Shown here one piece after another: positions 1 through 9,381 of a DNA stretch of 64,000 bases (position 1 is its first letter; every line of letters begins with the position of its first letter). Source of the DNA: CAYLJV01 sp964510375 (lineage in GTDB: Archaea; Hadarchaeota; Hadarchaeia; Hadarchaeales; JAGGTB01). The translations under genes were made by a program, and so were the position numbers. The notes below the pieces were generated by a model. The model was not told where the DNA came from. It worked only from the letters and a program-made list of their open reading frames with translations, and ran no database searches. The stretch covers positions 22,007 to 86,006 of the forward strand of contig CAZEBR010000002.1 in the NCBI GenBank assembly GCA_964510375.1. Reading direction: 5' to 3'.

Positions 1-150
1 CGTAGCTACTTCCTCATAATCAGAACACCTATAGTAAACCTCTTCTTCGGGCAGTTCGCGGCGATCCAGAATAACCACCTCTCCCTCTTCATCATCGAAG
101 AAGACATTTCGATGAAGATCCACCAAGAGCGGTAATTCTTTTTTCACCAT
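1..150 (-). CDS. Methylthioribose-1-phosphate isomerase family protein, N-terminal part (runs off the window)
   Basis: The first 50 codons of a minus-strand gene are visible, starting at the ATG complementary to 148-150. A strong ribosome binding site (GGAGGT, 160-165) lies 9 bases upstream. The residues after the start contain GEVVILDRRELPEEE followed by YYRCSDYEEVA. This resembles the N-terminal segment of MtnA and related eIF2B-alpha-like isomerases, where a conserved D-R/Q-R-x-LP is followed by a 'yeeva' helix. MtnA isomerises methylthioribose-1-phosphate in methionine salvage; archaeal relatives can act in nucleotide salvage instead. The catalytic part lies outside the window, so the exact activity cannot be decided. 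Confidence 0.6.
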   Translation of the reverse strand, partial: MVKKELPLLVDLHRNVFFDDEEGEVVILDRRELPEEEVYYRCSDYEEVAT

Positions 151-326
151 TTCTTACGGTACCTCCAAAATCGGATTGTTAATCATGTTATTTTATTCCT
201 ATTAAACTAGGCTACTCTTTAGACAGTAAAATCAATAAAACTTTGAAGACTTCTTTAAAACAGGCGATGATGACAAGGGGGTTAAACGATTCAAAGAGAT
301 GACTTTAACACATCCTTTCTGAGCCC

Positions 327-1223
327 TTAACCTTTAAGCTCAATCTCTACCTCCATGAAATCCTCGGCAAAGGTCGAATTTTCGAATACTTCTCTCGCCT
401 GTTCCTCAAGCTCTGAGAGATCCGAATATCGAGGACTTGGATGAGTAAGGATTAATCTCTCGACGTTCGCCTTCTTGGCAACCTCCGCGGCTTCCTNNNN
501 NNNNNNGCCCCCCGACAGCGGCCTCCTCTTTCAGCTCGTCGGCAAAAGTTCCGTCGTGAATTAGGACATCAGCACCATCGGTCAACTCGATGATGCTATC
601 GGAGGGTCTAGTGTCACCTGAATAGACTATTTTCCTACCGGGTCTCGGAGGGCCCATCACCTGATCGGGTTCCACCACGGTGCCGTCGGGAAGCTCTACG
701 CTTTCTCCGCCCTGAAGAAGAGAATAATCGGGCCCGGACTCGATTCCCAGCTCCTCAGCCCTATCTGGATAAAACTTACCCGGTCTTTCGTCCTCCACTA
801 GAGCGTAGGCAAGTCCCGGAGCTGAATGATCGATGCTGGTCGTTTCGATCCGGTAACCGTCCCTATCGACCGTATCGCCGGACTCCAGATCTCTTATCTC
901 TACTTCGAACTTCAGATTATAGACAGGGATATCGAGCAATGAAGAAATCCTTTCCGCGGTGCCCGAGGGTCCGAAAATTTCCAGCTTCCTTTCCCTGTCC
1001 ATGAGGGACATCGTCTGAATTAATCCCGGAACCCCAAGAAAATGATCGCCGTGGAAGTGAGTGATGAAAATGGAGTCGACATTCATCGGACTGACCTCCG
1101 TGTTAGAGTGCCTTCCGCACAATCAAACAGAAGTAGCTCTCCGTCGCGACGAACCGCTATAGAGGTCAGGCCTCTGTCCCTAGTGGGCATGCTCCCGCCG
1201 GTACCAAGAAAAACTATTTTCAA
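327..1223 (-). CDS. rnz: Ribonuclease Z (tRNA 3'-processing endonuclease), interrupted by a frameshift and a gap
   Basis: tRNA 3'-end processing nuclease of the metallo-beta-lactamase fold. The start is a TTG at 1221-1223, inside a TTGA overlap with the stop of the upstream methyltransferase gene. The N-terminus reads KIVFLGTGGSMPTRDRGL and then FDCAEGT. Near position 1110 the frame is lost: a missing base after the DCAEGT codons would restore it to SPMNVDSIFITHFHGDHFLG, which carries the HxHxDH metal motif. The C-terminal part, RLILTHPSPRY (usually HFSPRY), follows the 10-N gap at 497-506, where the conserved HST segment is expected. The rebuilt length of about 300 residues is normal for the family. 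Both defects are more likely sequencing or assembly errors than real inactivation. Confidence 0.85.
497..506. other. Assembly gap (10 N)
   Basis: Ten undetermined bases inside the rnz reading frame. The flanking frames do not join with exactly ten bases, so the true gap size differs. The missing piece should encode the conserved HST(A) segment of RNase Z. Confidence 0.95.
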
Positions 1224-2248
1224 CTTTTCTCCCTCTCAAACACGTAGATGTTTCTTAATAGGCTCTTGTGAACCCTTTGACTGTGCTTGCCTTGGAGATC
1301 GAATGGGAGACCACTCGATATTTTCTCCAGATCGACTTCGGAGGGAGCACCTATGCAAAGATACCTCCCGACGGGTAAGATATCCGCAAAGACTGGAAAA
1401 ATATCCCTGTAGATATCTTCCGGATCGGATCCGCCCGTGCTTGACTGGCGTCCGTAGGGGGGATCGGTAGCAATGGCATCGACCCCGTCAACATCCAGAT
1501 TCCTAGCATCCTTCTCTATCAGTTCAAAACTTCTCAATCCATTCTCCTTTAAGTTCTCTCTCGCTCCCGAAAGCATCTCCGAATTTATATCGGCACCTAT
1601 AACCTCTGCTCCCACGAGGCCGGCTTCAATAAGTATACCCCCAATCCCGCAAAACGGATCCAAGAACTTCCCGTCTCCGGGAGTCCTGGCTAGATTCACC
1701 ATCGCCCTCGCCAAATTTGGTTGCATCGTGGTTGGGTGTTCCGCCGCTCTCTTTGAAGGACTCCTATCTTCAAAGCCGCTTCTATCCACTTCGGCCCTTA
1801 ATACCGAGACGACACACTCGTCCTCGGTCAGGAGGATCACCACTTCATTTTCCGGGTGTTCCAAATCTACTTCGTAGTCGTATTCTCCCAAAATCCAATC
1901 GGCCACTTTTTCGGCGGTACCTTGGGTATCGATCTCACTCAGATGGTTCTTGATTCTCTTTACCCTCACAGCAATGCTTTCGGACTGAGGTAGAAAGTCG
2001 ATCAAGTCCGAGCTCGCTATGACATCCATCAAAATATCCGGGTCACAGACTCCGAAGTTCTCTCCTATCCAGTGGGTCATGCCCAGTCGCCTGGAGAGCT
2101 CCCTCGGGTCCGCATCGGATTCGACCACGAGTACTTGATCCAACTCCTCAATCTTTTCGAAATTGGATCCCTGAACCTCTATCGCCGAACAGACCTCCGC
2201 AGGCGGAATTGTAGGATGCTCCCCCGACAATAGAAAAGTTAGCTTCAT
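1220..2248 (-). CDS. trmG10: tRNA (guanine10-N2)-methyltransferase, TrmG10 type
   Basis: A 342-residue SAM-dependent RNA methyltransferase with an N-terminal THUMP-like region (about 1-160) and a C-terminal Rossmann methyltransferase. The SAM-binding motif LDPFCGIGG is at 196-204 and the catalytic N-methyltransferase motif TDPPYGR at 261-267. The DPPYGR signature is typical of archaeal Trm-G10 enzymes, which make m2G or m2,2G at tRNA position 10. The start lies 5 bases after the prs stop, and the stop overlaps the rnz start, so prs-trmG10-rnz looks like one operon joining nucleotide supply and tRNA maturation. Confidence 0.85.
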   Translation of the reverse strand: MKLTFLLSGEHPTIPPAEVCSAIEVQGSNFEKIEELDQVLVVESDADPRELSRRLGMTHWIGENFGVCDPDILMDVIASSDLIDFLPQSESIAVRVKRIKNHLSEIDTQGTAEKVADWILGEYDYEVDLEHPENEVVILLTEDECVVSVLRAEVDRSGFEDRSPSKRAAEHPTTMQPNLARAMVNLARTPGDGKFLDPFCGIGGILIEAGLVGAEVIGADINSEMLSGARENLKENGLRSFELIEKDARNLDVDGVDAIATDPPYGRQSSTGGSDPEDIYRDIFPVFADILPVGRYLCIGAPSEVDLEKISSGLPFDLQGKHSQRVHKSLLRNIYVFEREKS

Positions 2249-2253
2249 CTATC

Positions 2254-3135
2254 TCACTCGGAAAGGGCTTCTGCCACTACGGGAGCGACCGAGACTTTGC
2301 TCACGTCTTTTTCTATAGTGTCAGTTCCAATGATCTCTTCGACATCGGTTTCTTTCAGCCTCTCGAGCGCATCGCCCACGAGAACTGGATGAGTACATGT
2401 AACATAGATATCCCTCGCTCCTTGGTCCTTCAGTATTCCTATAGCTTCCCTCATCGTACCACCAGTGCTTATGATATCGTCGACTACTATCACATCTCCC
2501 CCTGAAACGTCCAGCTCGTGGGGGGTTATTTCTACATCCTCGGGCCCTAATCTTTTCTTTGTCATGAAATCCCAGTCGGCTCCTATGGACTCCCCCGCCC
2601 TCTCGGCCCAGCCCTCGGCCCCCTTATCAGGACCGAGGACGACCGGCTCCTTGAGTGAATAGTGATCGGATACATATTTAGCCAGAAGCGGGGCGGCCGT
2701 GAGATTACGGGCCGGAATATCAAAAACCTCCGGACTCTCCTCGATTGGTTGAGGGTGAAAATCCAAAACGTAGATTTCATCGGCTCCGGAACTTTCGATG
2801 AGCTTTGCTATCGTGTTCAAGCTGACCGCCTCCCCCTCCTCAAAGCGCTTGTCTTGTCTGGCGTAGCCAAAGTAAGGTACCACGGCAGAGACTTCCTCGG
2901 CGCCCAGATCCTTGGCCGCATCCAAAAGGAGAAAGAGTTCCATGTAATTCCTGTTTGGCGGATAACACGTTGATTGAACGACGACGACTTTTTGCCCTTC
3001 GACCTCTTCCGGTATTCTCACGTAAATTTCTCCGTCGGGAAATTCTTCGAATTCCGAGCTCACCAAGGGAGAATCGAGCTGTTCAGAAATTCTTTTAGCG
3101 AGCTTTCTGGAGCCAGACCCCCCAAGTATCAACAT
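2254..3135 (-). CDS. prs: Ribose-phosphate pyrophosphokinase
   Basis: Makes PRPP from ribose-5-phosphate and ATP for purine, pyrimidine, histidine and cofactor synthesis. The 293-residue protein has FPDGEIYVRI near 32-41, the ATP/catalytic loop PYFGYARQDK at 87-96, and the PRPP-binding loop VIVVDDIISTGGT at 215-227. The frame stays open about 70 codons further upstream, but family members begin with a strand like MLILGGSGS, so the ATG complementary to 3133-3135 is chosen. It is the first gene of the minus-strand block and diverges from the ABC transporter operon across a 157-base gap. Confidence 0.92.
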   Translation of the reverse strand: MLILGGSGSRKLAKRISEQLDSPLVSSEFEEFPDGEIYVRIPEEVEGQKVVVVQSTCYPPNRNYMELFLLLDAAKDLGAEEVSAVVPYFGYARQDKRFEEGEAVSLNTIAKLIESSGADEIYVLDFHPQPIEESPEVFDIPARNLTAAPLLAKYVSDHYSLKEPVVLGPDKGAEGWAERAGESIGADWDFMTKKRLGPEDVEITPHELDVSGGDVIVVDDIISTGGTMREAIGILKDQGARDIYVTCTHPVLVGDALERLKETDVEEIIGTDTIEKDVSKVSVAPVVAEALSE

Positions 3136-3292
3136 TTCTATCCCATTCGGGGAATTGAAGTCTAACATTAAAAGCGTATGGAGTTCACAGAAAAAAGAAC
3201 CGACACTGGAAGTATCGACCAGATAAAGAGTTCTTTGAATCTCACTACCTTGGTTACCACTTAATAGACAGACTACAGTAGAAATCATTGGT

Positions 3293-4900
3293 ATGTTTGA
3301 GTCCTTGAAAGGGATTTTTTCCCCTCGGAAAAAGGGAGAAAGCAAAAAGATTGATCTCTCCGAAATTCAAAAGGGCGAAACCCTACTCGAAGCTAGGGGA
3401 ATAGTGAAAAAATTTCCAGGGGTCTGGAGACAGCTCATTCTTGACCATGTGGACTTTGATATTAAAGCCGGAGAAGTTCACGGACTTCTAGGAGAAAATG
3501 GGGCCGGAAAAACGGTCTTGGCCAACATATTGTCCGGATTTTACAGCCTTACCGAAGGAGAAATACTGGTGAGAGGAGAGCCCGTCGAGATAGAATCGCC
3601 GAGAGACGCGATCAACTTGGGAATAGGAATGGTACACCAAGAGCTTCCGCTGGCTAAAAGATTCACCGTGGCCGAAAATATAGCTCTCGCACTAGAGGAA
3701 CCTGGTTTCTCCCAACCTATTTCAAAAGTCAATAAAAAAGCGAAAAAATTATCCGATAGATACAATTTAAATGTGGATCCCGAAGTCCGAATCGATAAGT
3801 TATCCGCAGGAGAGCAGCAGAGAGTCGAAATACTGAAAGCTCTTTACTTTGAACCCGAAATACTAATTATGGACGAGCCTACCTCCATGCTAACACCTAA
3901 AGAAAGCGAAAATCTGTTATCTACCGTTAAATATCTAAAGGAAAAAAAGAAGGGAATTGTTTTCATCACCCATAAGCTCGAAAAGGTCTTAAAAGCTAGC
4001 GATAGGATCAGCGTCTTAAGGCTAGGAAAGATGATCGGAACAAAGAAAACGTCCGAAACCAGCAGGGAAGAGCTTATCGAGATGATGATAAGTCGCGAAG
4101 TCCCTGCCCGTCCAGAAAGCAAAAACGTCGCAGGAGGAAAAAAGGCCCTCGAGATAAAGGATCTCCACGTTCTCAACGATAGAAGCATTCCAGCAGTTAA
4201 AGGTATAAATCTCTCTGTCAGAGAGGGCGAAATATTAGGTATCGCCGGAGTTGCGGGCAACGGGCAAAGCGAACTCGTAGAAGCCATAATGGGTATGAGA
4301 AATGTCGAAAAAGGCACGATAACCATATTCGGCGATGACATGACAAATTCCTCTCCGAGAAAGATAATAGAGAAAAATGTCGCCTACATACCCGAAGATA
4401 GAAGAGAAGTAGGAATATGCGAGGGACTAACAGCCGCCGAAAACGCTATTCTGAAGGACTACCGAAAAGAGCCATTCTGTAGCCATAAGAATCTTGATTA
4501 CTCGGAAATAACTTCATATGCAGATGAACTTATTTCGAAACACGAAGCAAAGGTTCCCGATCTATGGAAGACGGAAAGCAGGATTTTATCGGGAGGGAAC
4601 ATTCAGCGGCTCATTTTGGGCAGAGAGTTGGCCAACGACCCTCGGCTGATAATCTCGGTCCATCCCACGCACGGTCTCGACCCGAGAGGAGCTAGATACA
4701 CCCACAAGCAATTTCTAAAGGCCAAAGAAAACAAGGCCGGAATCCTCCTAGTGTCGGAGGACCTCGATGAGTTAATGGAGCTAAGCGACAGAATCGCAGT
4801 AATTTTCGAGGGAAATATTGTAGAAGTTGTCGATGGTGATGGAGCAGATAACGAAAGCATAGGCCGGCTGATGACCGGAGCAAGAACAGATCGAGAGTAA
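3293..4900 (+). CDS. BMP-type ABC transporter, tandem ATP-binding protein
   Basis: A 535-residue protein with two ABC ATPase domains, like the nucleoside/sugar importers that use BMP-family binding proteins (RbsA/YufO type). Domain 1 has Walker A GENGAGKT (67-74), signature LSAGEQQR (170-177) and Walker B ILIMDEPT (190-197). Domain 2, from about residue 285, has a degenerate Walker A (AGNGQSE, no P-loop lysine), an altered signature LSGGNIQR and a Walker B region ending SVHPTHGLDP. One degenerate half is normal in this family. It is the first gene of an operon with the binding protein, two permeases and a dehydrogenase. Confidence 0.9.
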   Translation: MFESLKGIFSPRKKGESKKIDLSEIQKGETLLEARGIVKKFPGVWRQLILDHVDFDIKAGEVHGLLGENGAGKTVLANILSGFYSLTEGEILVRGEPVEIESPRDAINLGIGMVHQELPLAKRFTVAENIALALEEPGFSQPISKVNKKAKKLSDRYNLNVDPEVRIDKLSAGEQQRVEILKALYFEPEILIMDEPTSMLTPKESENLLSTVKYLKEKKKGIVFITHKLEKVLKASDRISVLRLGKMIGTKKTSETSREELIEMMISREVPARPESKNVAGGKKALEIKDLHVLNDRSIPAVKGINLSVREGEILGIAGVAGNGQSELVEAIMGMRNVEKGTITIFGDDMTNSSPRKIIEKNVAYIPEDRREVGICEGLTAAENAILKDYRKEPFCSHKNLDYSEITSYADELISKHEAKVPDLWKTESRILSGGNIQRLILGRELANDPRLIISVHPTHGLDPRGARYTHKQFLKAKENKAGILLVSEDLDELMELSDRIAVIFEGNIVEVVDGDGADNESIGRLMTGARTDRE

Positions 4901-5058
4901 ACTCGCTGTAATGACTCCCGAAAGTTCGTCGCCACGAACAATTTCGTTAAAGCTTCTATGAATTCCTAACTCAATAAAAATTTCTTGAAGACTTTGGAGG
5001 GCCAAGAATGAATGCCGCAACAAAAATTAGAAGGACTATCGACTGATAATGCTAAAAA

Positions 5059-5066
5059 GTTTTAAG
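5059..5066 (+). promoter_or_regulatory. Possible TATA box for the BMP binding-protein gene
   Basis: An A/T-rich element (TTTTAAG core) about 30 bases before the ATG at 5097 in the 196-base gap after the ATPase gene. The position fits an archaeal promoter giving a very short leader. The call rests on position and composition only. Confidence 0.35.
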
Positions 5067-5096
5067 CTACTGCAAGGACAACTAATCGGATAAAAA

Positions 5097-6170
5097 ATGC
5101 AAACTAACATAAAAATAGGAATCGCGGTCGTAGTAATCGCAGCGATAGCCGTTGGCCTTGGTTATGCTTTTCTCGGCGGAGAACCTTCCGAAACGATTGA
5201 AGAAAACGAAGGCAAAATAGGCCTAGTCCTGGCCACGGGAGGACTTGGAGACCAGTCTTTCAACGACCTTAGTTATCGGGGAGCTAAAGAAGCGGCGGAG
5301 GAATTTAACTACGAACTCGACTACGTAGAACCCGAGTCCGTGTCCGAATTCGAAACCTATCAGAGACAATACGCAGAAACCGGCGAGTATGATCTTATAA
5401 TATGCATCGGATTTGATCAAGCATCGGCACTCAGTAAAGTCGCCAGCGATTATCCGGATCAAAAATTTGCTATCGTGGATTCAACGGCGGAAGGAGAGAA
5501 TAATGTGGCTTCACTCCTGTTTAACGACTGGGAAGAAGCATTTCTCGCCGGAGTAACAGCCGGAAAAATGACAGAAACCAACAAGGTCGGAATCGAAGGA
5601 GGAATGGATATTCCTCTAATCAACAACTTCGTTATGGGCTATCGGCAAGGGGTTCTGTGGGCCAATGATCAGATGGATAACGATGACGTCCTAGTGAGAT
5701 ACGTCGGAGGATGGAGCGATGTTGCCACAGGTAAGTCTTTAGCGGAAGCGATGTATAGCGAAGGAGCAGATATCATATACGGTGCCGCAGGAAGATCTCA
5801 TCTTGGTGTATTCCAAGCCGCTCAGGAAGCTGATAATAGATGGGCTATCGGAACCGATGTCGACCAATCCTGGAGCACCGACTATGAGGATGTTATCCTT
5901 GCAAGTGGACTCAAACGAGTCGATTTGGCCGTCCACAACCAAATAAAGAAGGTGGCAAACAACAATTTCGAGTCCGGAGTAGTTAGCTACGGTATGGCTG
6001 AGGGAGCCGTAGGTGTCGGTACTGGAATAGCGATTGGCGATGAAAATATAAATCCGTATATAAGGGCGGCGAGTGACTCTGGAGTTGAAATTCCAGAAAA
6101 CGTAATCGATTCGATCGAAGAAGCAGTGCAGAAGATACGTAATGGAACAATACAGATTGAGCATACATAA
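5097..6170 (+). CDS. BMP family substrate-binding protein (nucleoside-like ABC importer)
   Basis: Extracellular substrate-binding protein of 357 residues. Residues 6-27 are a hydrophobic signal anchor without a lipobox cysteine, so it is probably tethered by the helix. The mature part begins GKIGLVLATGGLGDQSFND, the characteristic BMP/PnrA opening, and continues with YDLIICIGFDQ and SLLFNDWEEAFLAGVTAG. BMP proteins usually bind nucleosides and sometimes other small ligands. A hairpin and T-tract directly downstream would favour higher expression than the permeases. Confidence 0.88.
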   Translation: MQTNIKIGIAVVVIAAIAVGLGYAFLGGEPSETIEENEGKIGLVLATGGLGDQSFNDLSYRGAKEAAEEFNYELDYVEPESVSEFETYQRQYAETGEYDLIICIGFDQASALSKVASDYPDQKFAIVDSTAEGENNVASLLFNDWEEAFLAGVTAGKMTETNKVGIEGGMDIPLINNFVMGYRQGVLWANDQMDNDDVLVRYVGGWSDVATGKSLAEAMYSEGADIIYGAAGRSHLGVFQAAQEADNRWAIGTDVDQSWSTDYEDVILASGLKRVDLAVHNQIKKVANNNFESGVVSYGMAEGAVGVGTGIAIGDENINPYIRAASDSGVEIPENVIDSIEEAVQKIRNGTIQIEHT

Positions 6171-6186
6171 CTGAGGCTAGGACCGA

Positions 6187-6222
6187 GGAATGACTTTAAT
6201 TCCTTCTTCCTTTATTTTTTTA
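6187..6222 (+). terminator. Intra-operon hairpin and T-rich terminator
   Basis: A 5-bp stem (GGAAT 6187-6191 with ATTCC 6199-6203, 7-base loop) followed by a long pyrimidine/T-rich run. It lies 17 bases after the binding-protein stop and 84 bases before the first permease. Partial termination here would give the excess of binding protein usual in ABC importers. Confidence 0.5.
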
Positions 6223-6305
6223 TTACTAGAGATTAGGGGAATGATGATCAGTGACCTCAAAAGATAAAATCACTCTAAAAAGCAGTTGTAGCTAAGGTTA
6301 AGAAC

Positions 6306-7382
6306 ATGCCAAATTCCGAGAACGGTAAATCCAAGACGGACTTTTTCAGGTCACGACTTTTTAAAGTGGACTTGAGGAAAATAGGCTATACCCTCGCAGC
6401 AGTTATATTAGGATTTCTTATTGGAGGATTAATTATATGGATTGCTGGCTACTCCCCGCTTACACTTTATGGAGGTATATATAATGGAGCTTTATCCGGA
6501 AAAATCGCGCTGGGAAATTGGCTCTCCAAATCTGCCCCGGTAATACTTACCTCCCTCGCTTTCTTGGTGGTGCTCAAGAGCGGACTTTATAACATCGGAG
6601 CTGAGGGTCAACTCTATGTGGGGGCATTTGCAGCCGCCTGGGCCGGGTTTGCTTTAAATCTCCCTATATATCTGCATTTGATAGTAGCTATTCTCTTCGG
6701 TATGGGCGCCGGTGCCTTGTGGGGGTTTATACCCGGTATTCTAAAAGCAGAGCGGGGTGCCAATGAATTTGTAACTAGCCTTATGCTTTCCGAAATCGCA
6801 ATACTGCTTACTGCTTGGTTTGTAAGTCCGGGAGGTCCTTTTAATGACCCAAACAGTCAAGCCGCTCAGACACCTCAGATTATGGAAACGGCTAATCTTC
6901 CAAAGCTTTTTGGACTACAATTGTCTATTTCTATCCTAATCGCCATCGGAGCAGCTATTTTAGTTTTTTACATCCTTTGGAAAACTTCCCTCGGCTATGA
7001 AATGAGAACTGTAGGGAGTAATATAGACGCAGCCGAATACGCCGGGATAAATGTATCAAAAATTACGGTATTATCCTTTGTTTTGGGCGGTGCTCTGGCC
7101 GGATTAGCCGGAGCCGGAGTGATACTGGGAGATCTGGGAAGGTTTGTCAATGGATTTTCACCCGGATACGGATGGGATGGGATAGCTGGTGCACTAATCG
7201 GTGGAGGACACCCCATAGGAGCGGTACTCGCTAGTTTGCTCATCGGCATGTTAAGAGCCGGCGCTATGAACCTGGATGCATTCACCTCAATCCCCAGAAA
7301 CATAACCTTGATTATTGAAGGCCTAATCGCGTTTTTTGTCATAGCACCTACACTAATTGAATATCTACGGGAGAGGTTGTAA
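6306..7382 (+). CDS. BMP-type ABC transporter permease 1
   Basis: An integral membrane protein of 358 residues with about eight to ten hydrophobic segments. It contains LVVLKSGLYNIGAEGQLYVGA (early loop and helix) and the late GGALAGLAGAGVILG helix, both typical of the BPD_transp_2/RbsC-like permeases that pair with BMP binding proteins (YufP type). The stop is followed two bases later by the start of the second permease, so the two are translationally linked and presumably form a heterodimeric channel. Confidence 0.88.
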   Translation: MPNSENGKSKTDFFRSRLFKVDLRKIGYTLAAVILGFLIGGLIIWIAGYSPLTLYGGIYNGALSGKIALGNWLSKSAPVILTSLAFLVVLKSGLYNIGAEGQLYVGAFAAAWAGFALNLPIYLHLIVAILFGMGAGALWGFIPGILKAERGANEFVTSLMLSEIAILLTAWFVSPGGPFNDPNSQAAQTPQIMETANLPKLFGLQLSISILIAIGAAILVFYILWKTSLGYEMRTVGSNIDAAEYAGINVSKITVLSFVLGGALAGLAGAGVILGDLGRFVNGFSPGYGWDGIAGALIGGGHPIGAVLASLLIGMLRAGAMNLDAFTSIPRNITLIIEGLIAFFVIAPTLIEYLRERL

Positions 7383-7384
7383 GA

Positions 7385-8326
7385 ATGGAAGAAATCAGAA
7401 GATGGATTGTGGAAAAACCTCAAAAAATAATAATCCTCGTGGGTGCGGTTCTTTCCACCATATTTGTAATGGAATGGTTAGACTTCAATACCTATTCCAT
7501 ATTCGTAAGGGGATTGGGATTAGCTACCCCCATAGCTTTAGTGGCGATGGGAGAGACTATCTCGGAGCGGGCCGGGGTCATTAACGTCGGAGTCGAAGGA
7601 ACGACGCTTGTAAGTGCCTTGATCACTTCGTGGGTGACGCTGAGTTTAAACGTCTATTTGGGTATTATCGCGGGCATTATCGGCGGCGCTTGTCTGGGAT
7701 TCGTCCATGCTTATTGGTGCATACGGTGGAAAGCAAATCAAATAGTGAGCGGAATAGCGATAAATATAATCGCACTCGGTCTGGCCTCAGTCATTCCCGC
7801 GGCTTTCGGAGGGAGTCAGGGAACTTGGAGCGGCATACCCACTATAAATTCCTGGATCATTGTGGGCTTGATGCTCGGAATAGTCGTAGTCGTCCAGATA
7901 GTTCTATACAAAACACTCTGGGGTCTGCGTCTGCGGACTGCAGGAGACATGCCAGAAGCGGTAGACGTAGCTGGAGCGGATGTCCATAGGATAAGATATA
8001 CGGCGACGATACTTAACGGTCTACTTTGTGGCTTGGCGGGTGTCTGGTTGGTTAGCTACAGTGCCCAATTCACTGACGGAATAGTAGGAGGTAGGGGATT
8101 CATGGGAATTGCAGCCACCGTCGTCGGGGGATACGTGCCTATATGGGCTTTTGGAAGTTCTTTTTTATTTGGATTCGCATTTTCCCTTCAATTTACCCTT
8201 CAAAACTTTATTCCCAGTCAATTCGCCCAAATGCTTCCATATATCGTCACTATAGTCGTTATGGCGGGCCTATTGGGTGAGATAGAAGTCCCCAAATCGC
8301 TTGGAAAACATTACGAAAGAGAATAA
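7385..8326 (+). CDS. BMP-type ABC transporter permease 2
   Basis: The second permease, 313 residues, of the same BPD_transp_2 superfamily (YufQ type). It has a signature loop GETISERAGVINVGVEG near residues 57-73 and a late helix region GLLCGLAGVWLVS. It begins two bases after permease 1 ends and is followed three bases later by the dehydrogenase gene. The whole set (ATPase, binding protein, two permeases) is a complete importer. Confidence 0.88.
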   Translation: MEEIRRWIVEKPQKIIILVGAVLSTIFVMEWLDFNTYSIFVRGLGLATPIALVAMGETISERAGVINVGVEGTTLVSALITSWVTLSLNVYLGIIAGIIGGACLGFVHAYWCIRWKANQIVSGIAINIIALGLASVIPAAFGGSQGTWSGIPTINSWIIVGLMLGIVVVVQIVLYKTLWGLRLRTAGDMPEAVDVAGADVHRIRYTATILNGLLCGLAGVWLVSYSAQFTDGIVGGRGFMGIAATVVGGYVPIWAFGSSFLFGFAFSLQFTLQNFIPSQFAQMLPYIVTIVVMAGLLGEIEVPKSLGKHYERE

Positions 8327-8329
8327 AAG

Positions 8330-9280
8330 ATGATCGATCACCCGAACGAAATGAAGGCCGTAACCAAAAACGACGAGGGCGTGAATTTTGTAAGGAAGTC
8401 GGTCCCCTCAGCTGGCGGCTCAGAAGTGCTAGTAAAAGTTGAAAAGGCCGGTATCTGTGGGACGGACCTTGCTATATATCGGGGAAATTTCAAGACACCG
8501 ACCCCGATAGTCATGGGGCACGAATTTGCAGGGAAGGTAGTAAACGGTCACGATAATTTGTTGGGGAAAAGAGTCACTTCCGAAATCAATATCACCTGCG
8601 GGGATTGCCGGTTCTGTAATGCGGATAAACCAAACCATTGCGTCAATCGAGAGGCCTTGGGCATATCGACGGACGGCTGCTTTGCAGAGTATATCAAAGT
8701 TCCGGAAGAAAATCTCTTTGAAATCCCCTTTTCCCCCGAAAAAGGTACTTTCGTGGAGCCCTTGGCCGCAGCTATCAGAACCTTGGAGACCACTGAAATA
8801 AAGAATGACGACGACGTCCTGATCCTAGGGTGTGGAAGATTGGGGCTCCTTATACTACAAGTAATGAATCTTAAGAATGTCAATCTTTACGCTGCAGACC
8901 ACAACCGAAGTAAACTGGAAATAGCGTCCACCCTAGGGGCCGAACCTACCTCACTCGATGATCCCCCTCTACAATTCGACATTATTGTGGACTCGACAGG
9001 CAATTCTAAAGCTTTGAACAGAGAACTGGAACTCATCAAACCAACTGGCACAATTTCCTTGAAGAGCACTCCCGGCACCTCCTTCGATGTGGATATGTCA
9101 AAGGTGCCGAGAAAGGAAATAACCATACAAGGATCCCGATGTGGTCCTTTTGGAAAGTCCATAGATCTGTTAAAAAGAGGCAAAGTAGAGATAAAAAAGC
9201 TTATCACGGGTCGTTTCGATCTGCAGGAATATAAAAATGCCTTTGAGGAAATAAAGATAAAAAACATATTCGAATTTTGA
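8330..9280 (+). CDS. Zinc-dependent medium-chain dehydrogenase (MDR family)
   Basis: A 316-residue alcohol/polyol dehydrogenase-like enzyme. Visible are GICGTD with the catalytic zinc cysteine (C43), GHE (63-65), four structural-zinc cysteines in CGDCRFC...NHC (90, 93, 96, 104), and a Rossmann motif GCGRLG near 167. Family members oxidise secondary alcohols, threonine or sugar alcohols with NAD(P). The ATG lies three bases after the permease 2 stop, so the enzyme probably acts on the imported ligand or a product of it. The substrate cannot be read from sequence. Confidence 0.8.
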   Translation: MIDHPNEMKAVTKNDEGVNFVRKSVPSAGGSEVLVKVEKAGICGTDLAIYRGNFKTPTPIVMGHEFAGKVVNGHDNLLGKRVTSEINITCGDCRFCNADKPNHCVNREALGISTDGCFAEYIKVPEENLFEIPFSPEKGTFVEPLAAAIRTLETTEIKNDDDVLILGCGRLGLLILQVMNLKNVNLYAADHNRSKLEIASTLGAEPTSLDDPPLQFDIIVDSTGNSKALNRELELIKPTGTISLKSTPGTSFDVDMSKVPRKEITIQGSRCGPFGKSIDLLKRGKVEIKKLITGRFDLQEYKNAFEEIKIKNIFEF

Positions 9281-9381
9281 GGCAAATAGTCTTCATGATA
9301 ATAAAGGGATGGTTAATAGGTAGGACCGACGACGACTTTATTGTTTTCAGCGAGAGTTTATAGCACAAGAGATGAGTATGA

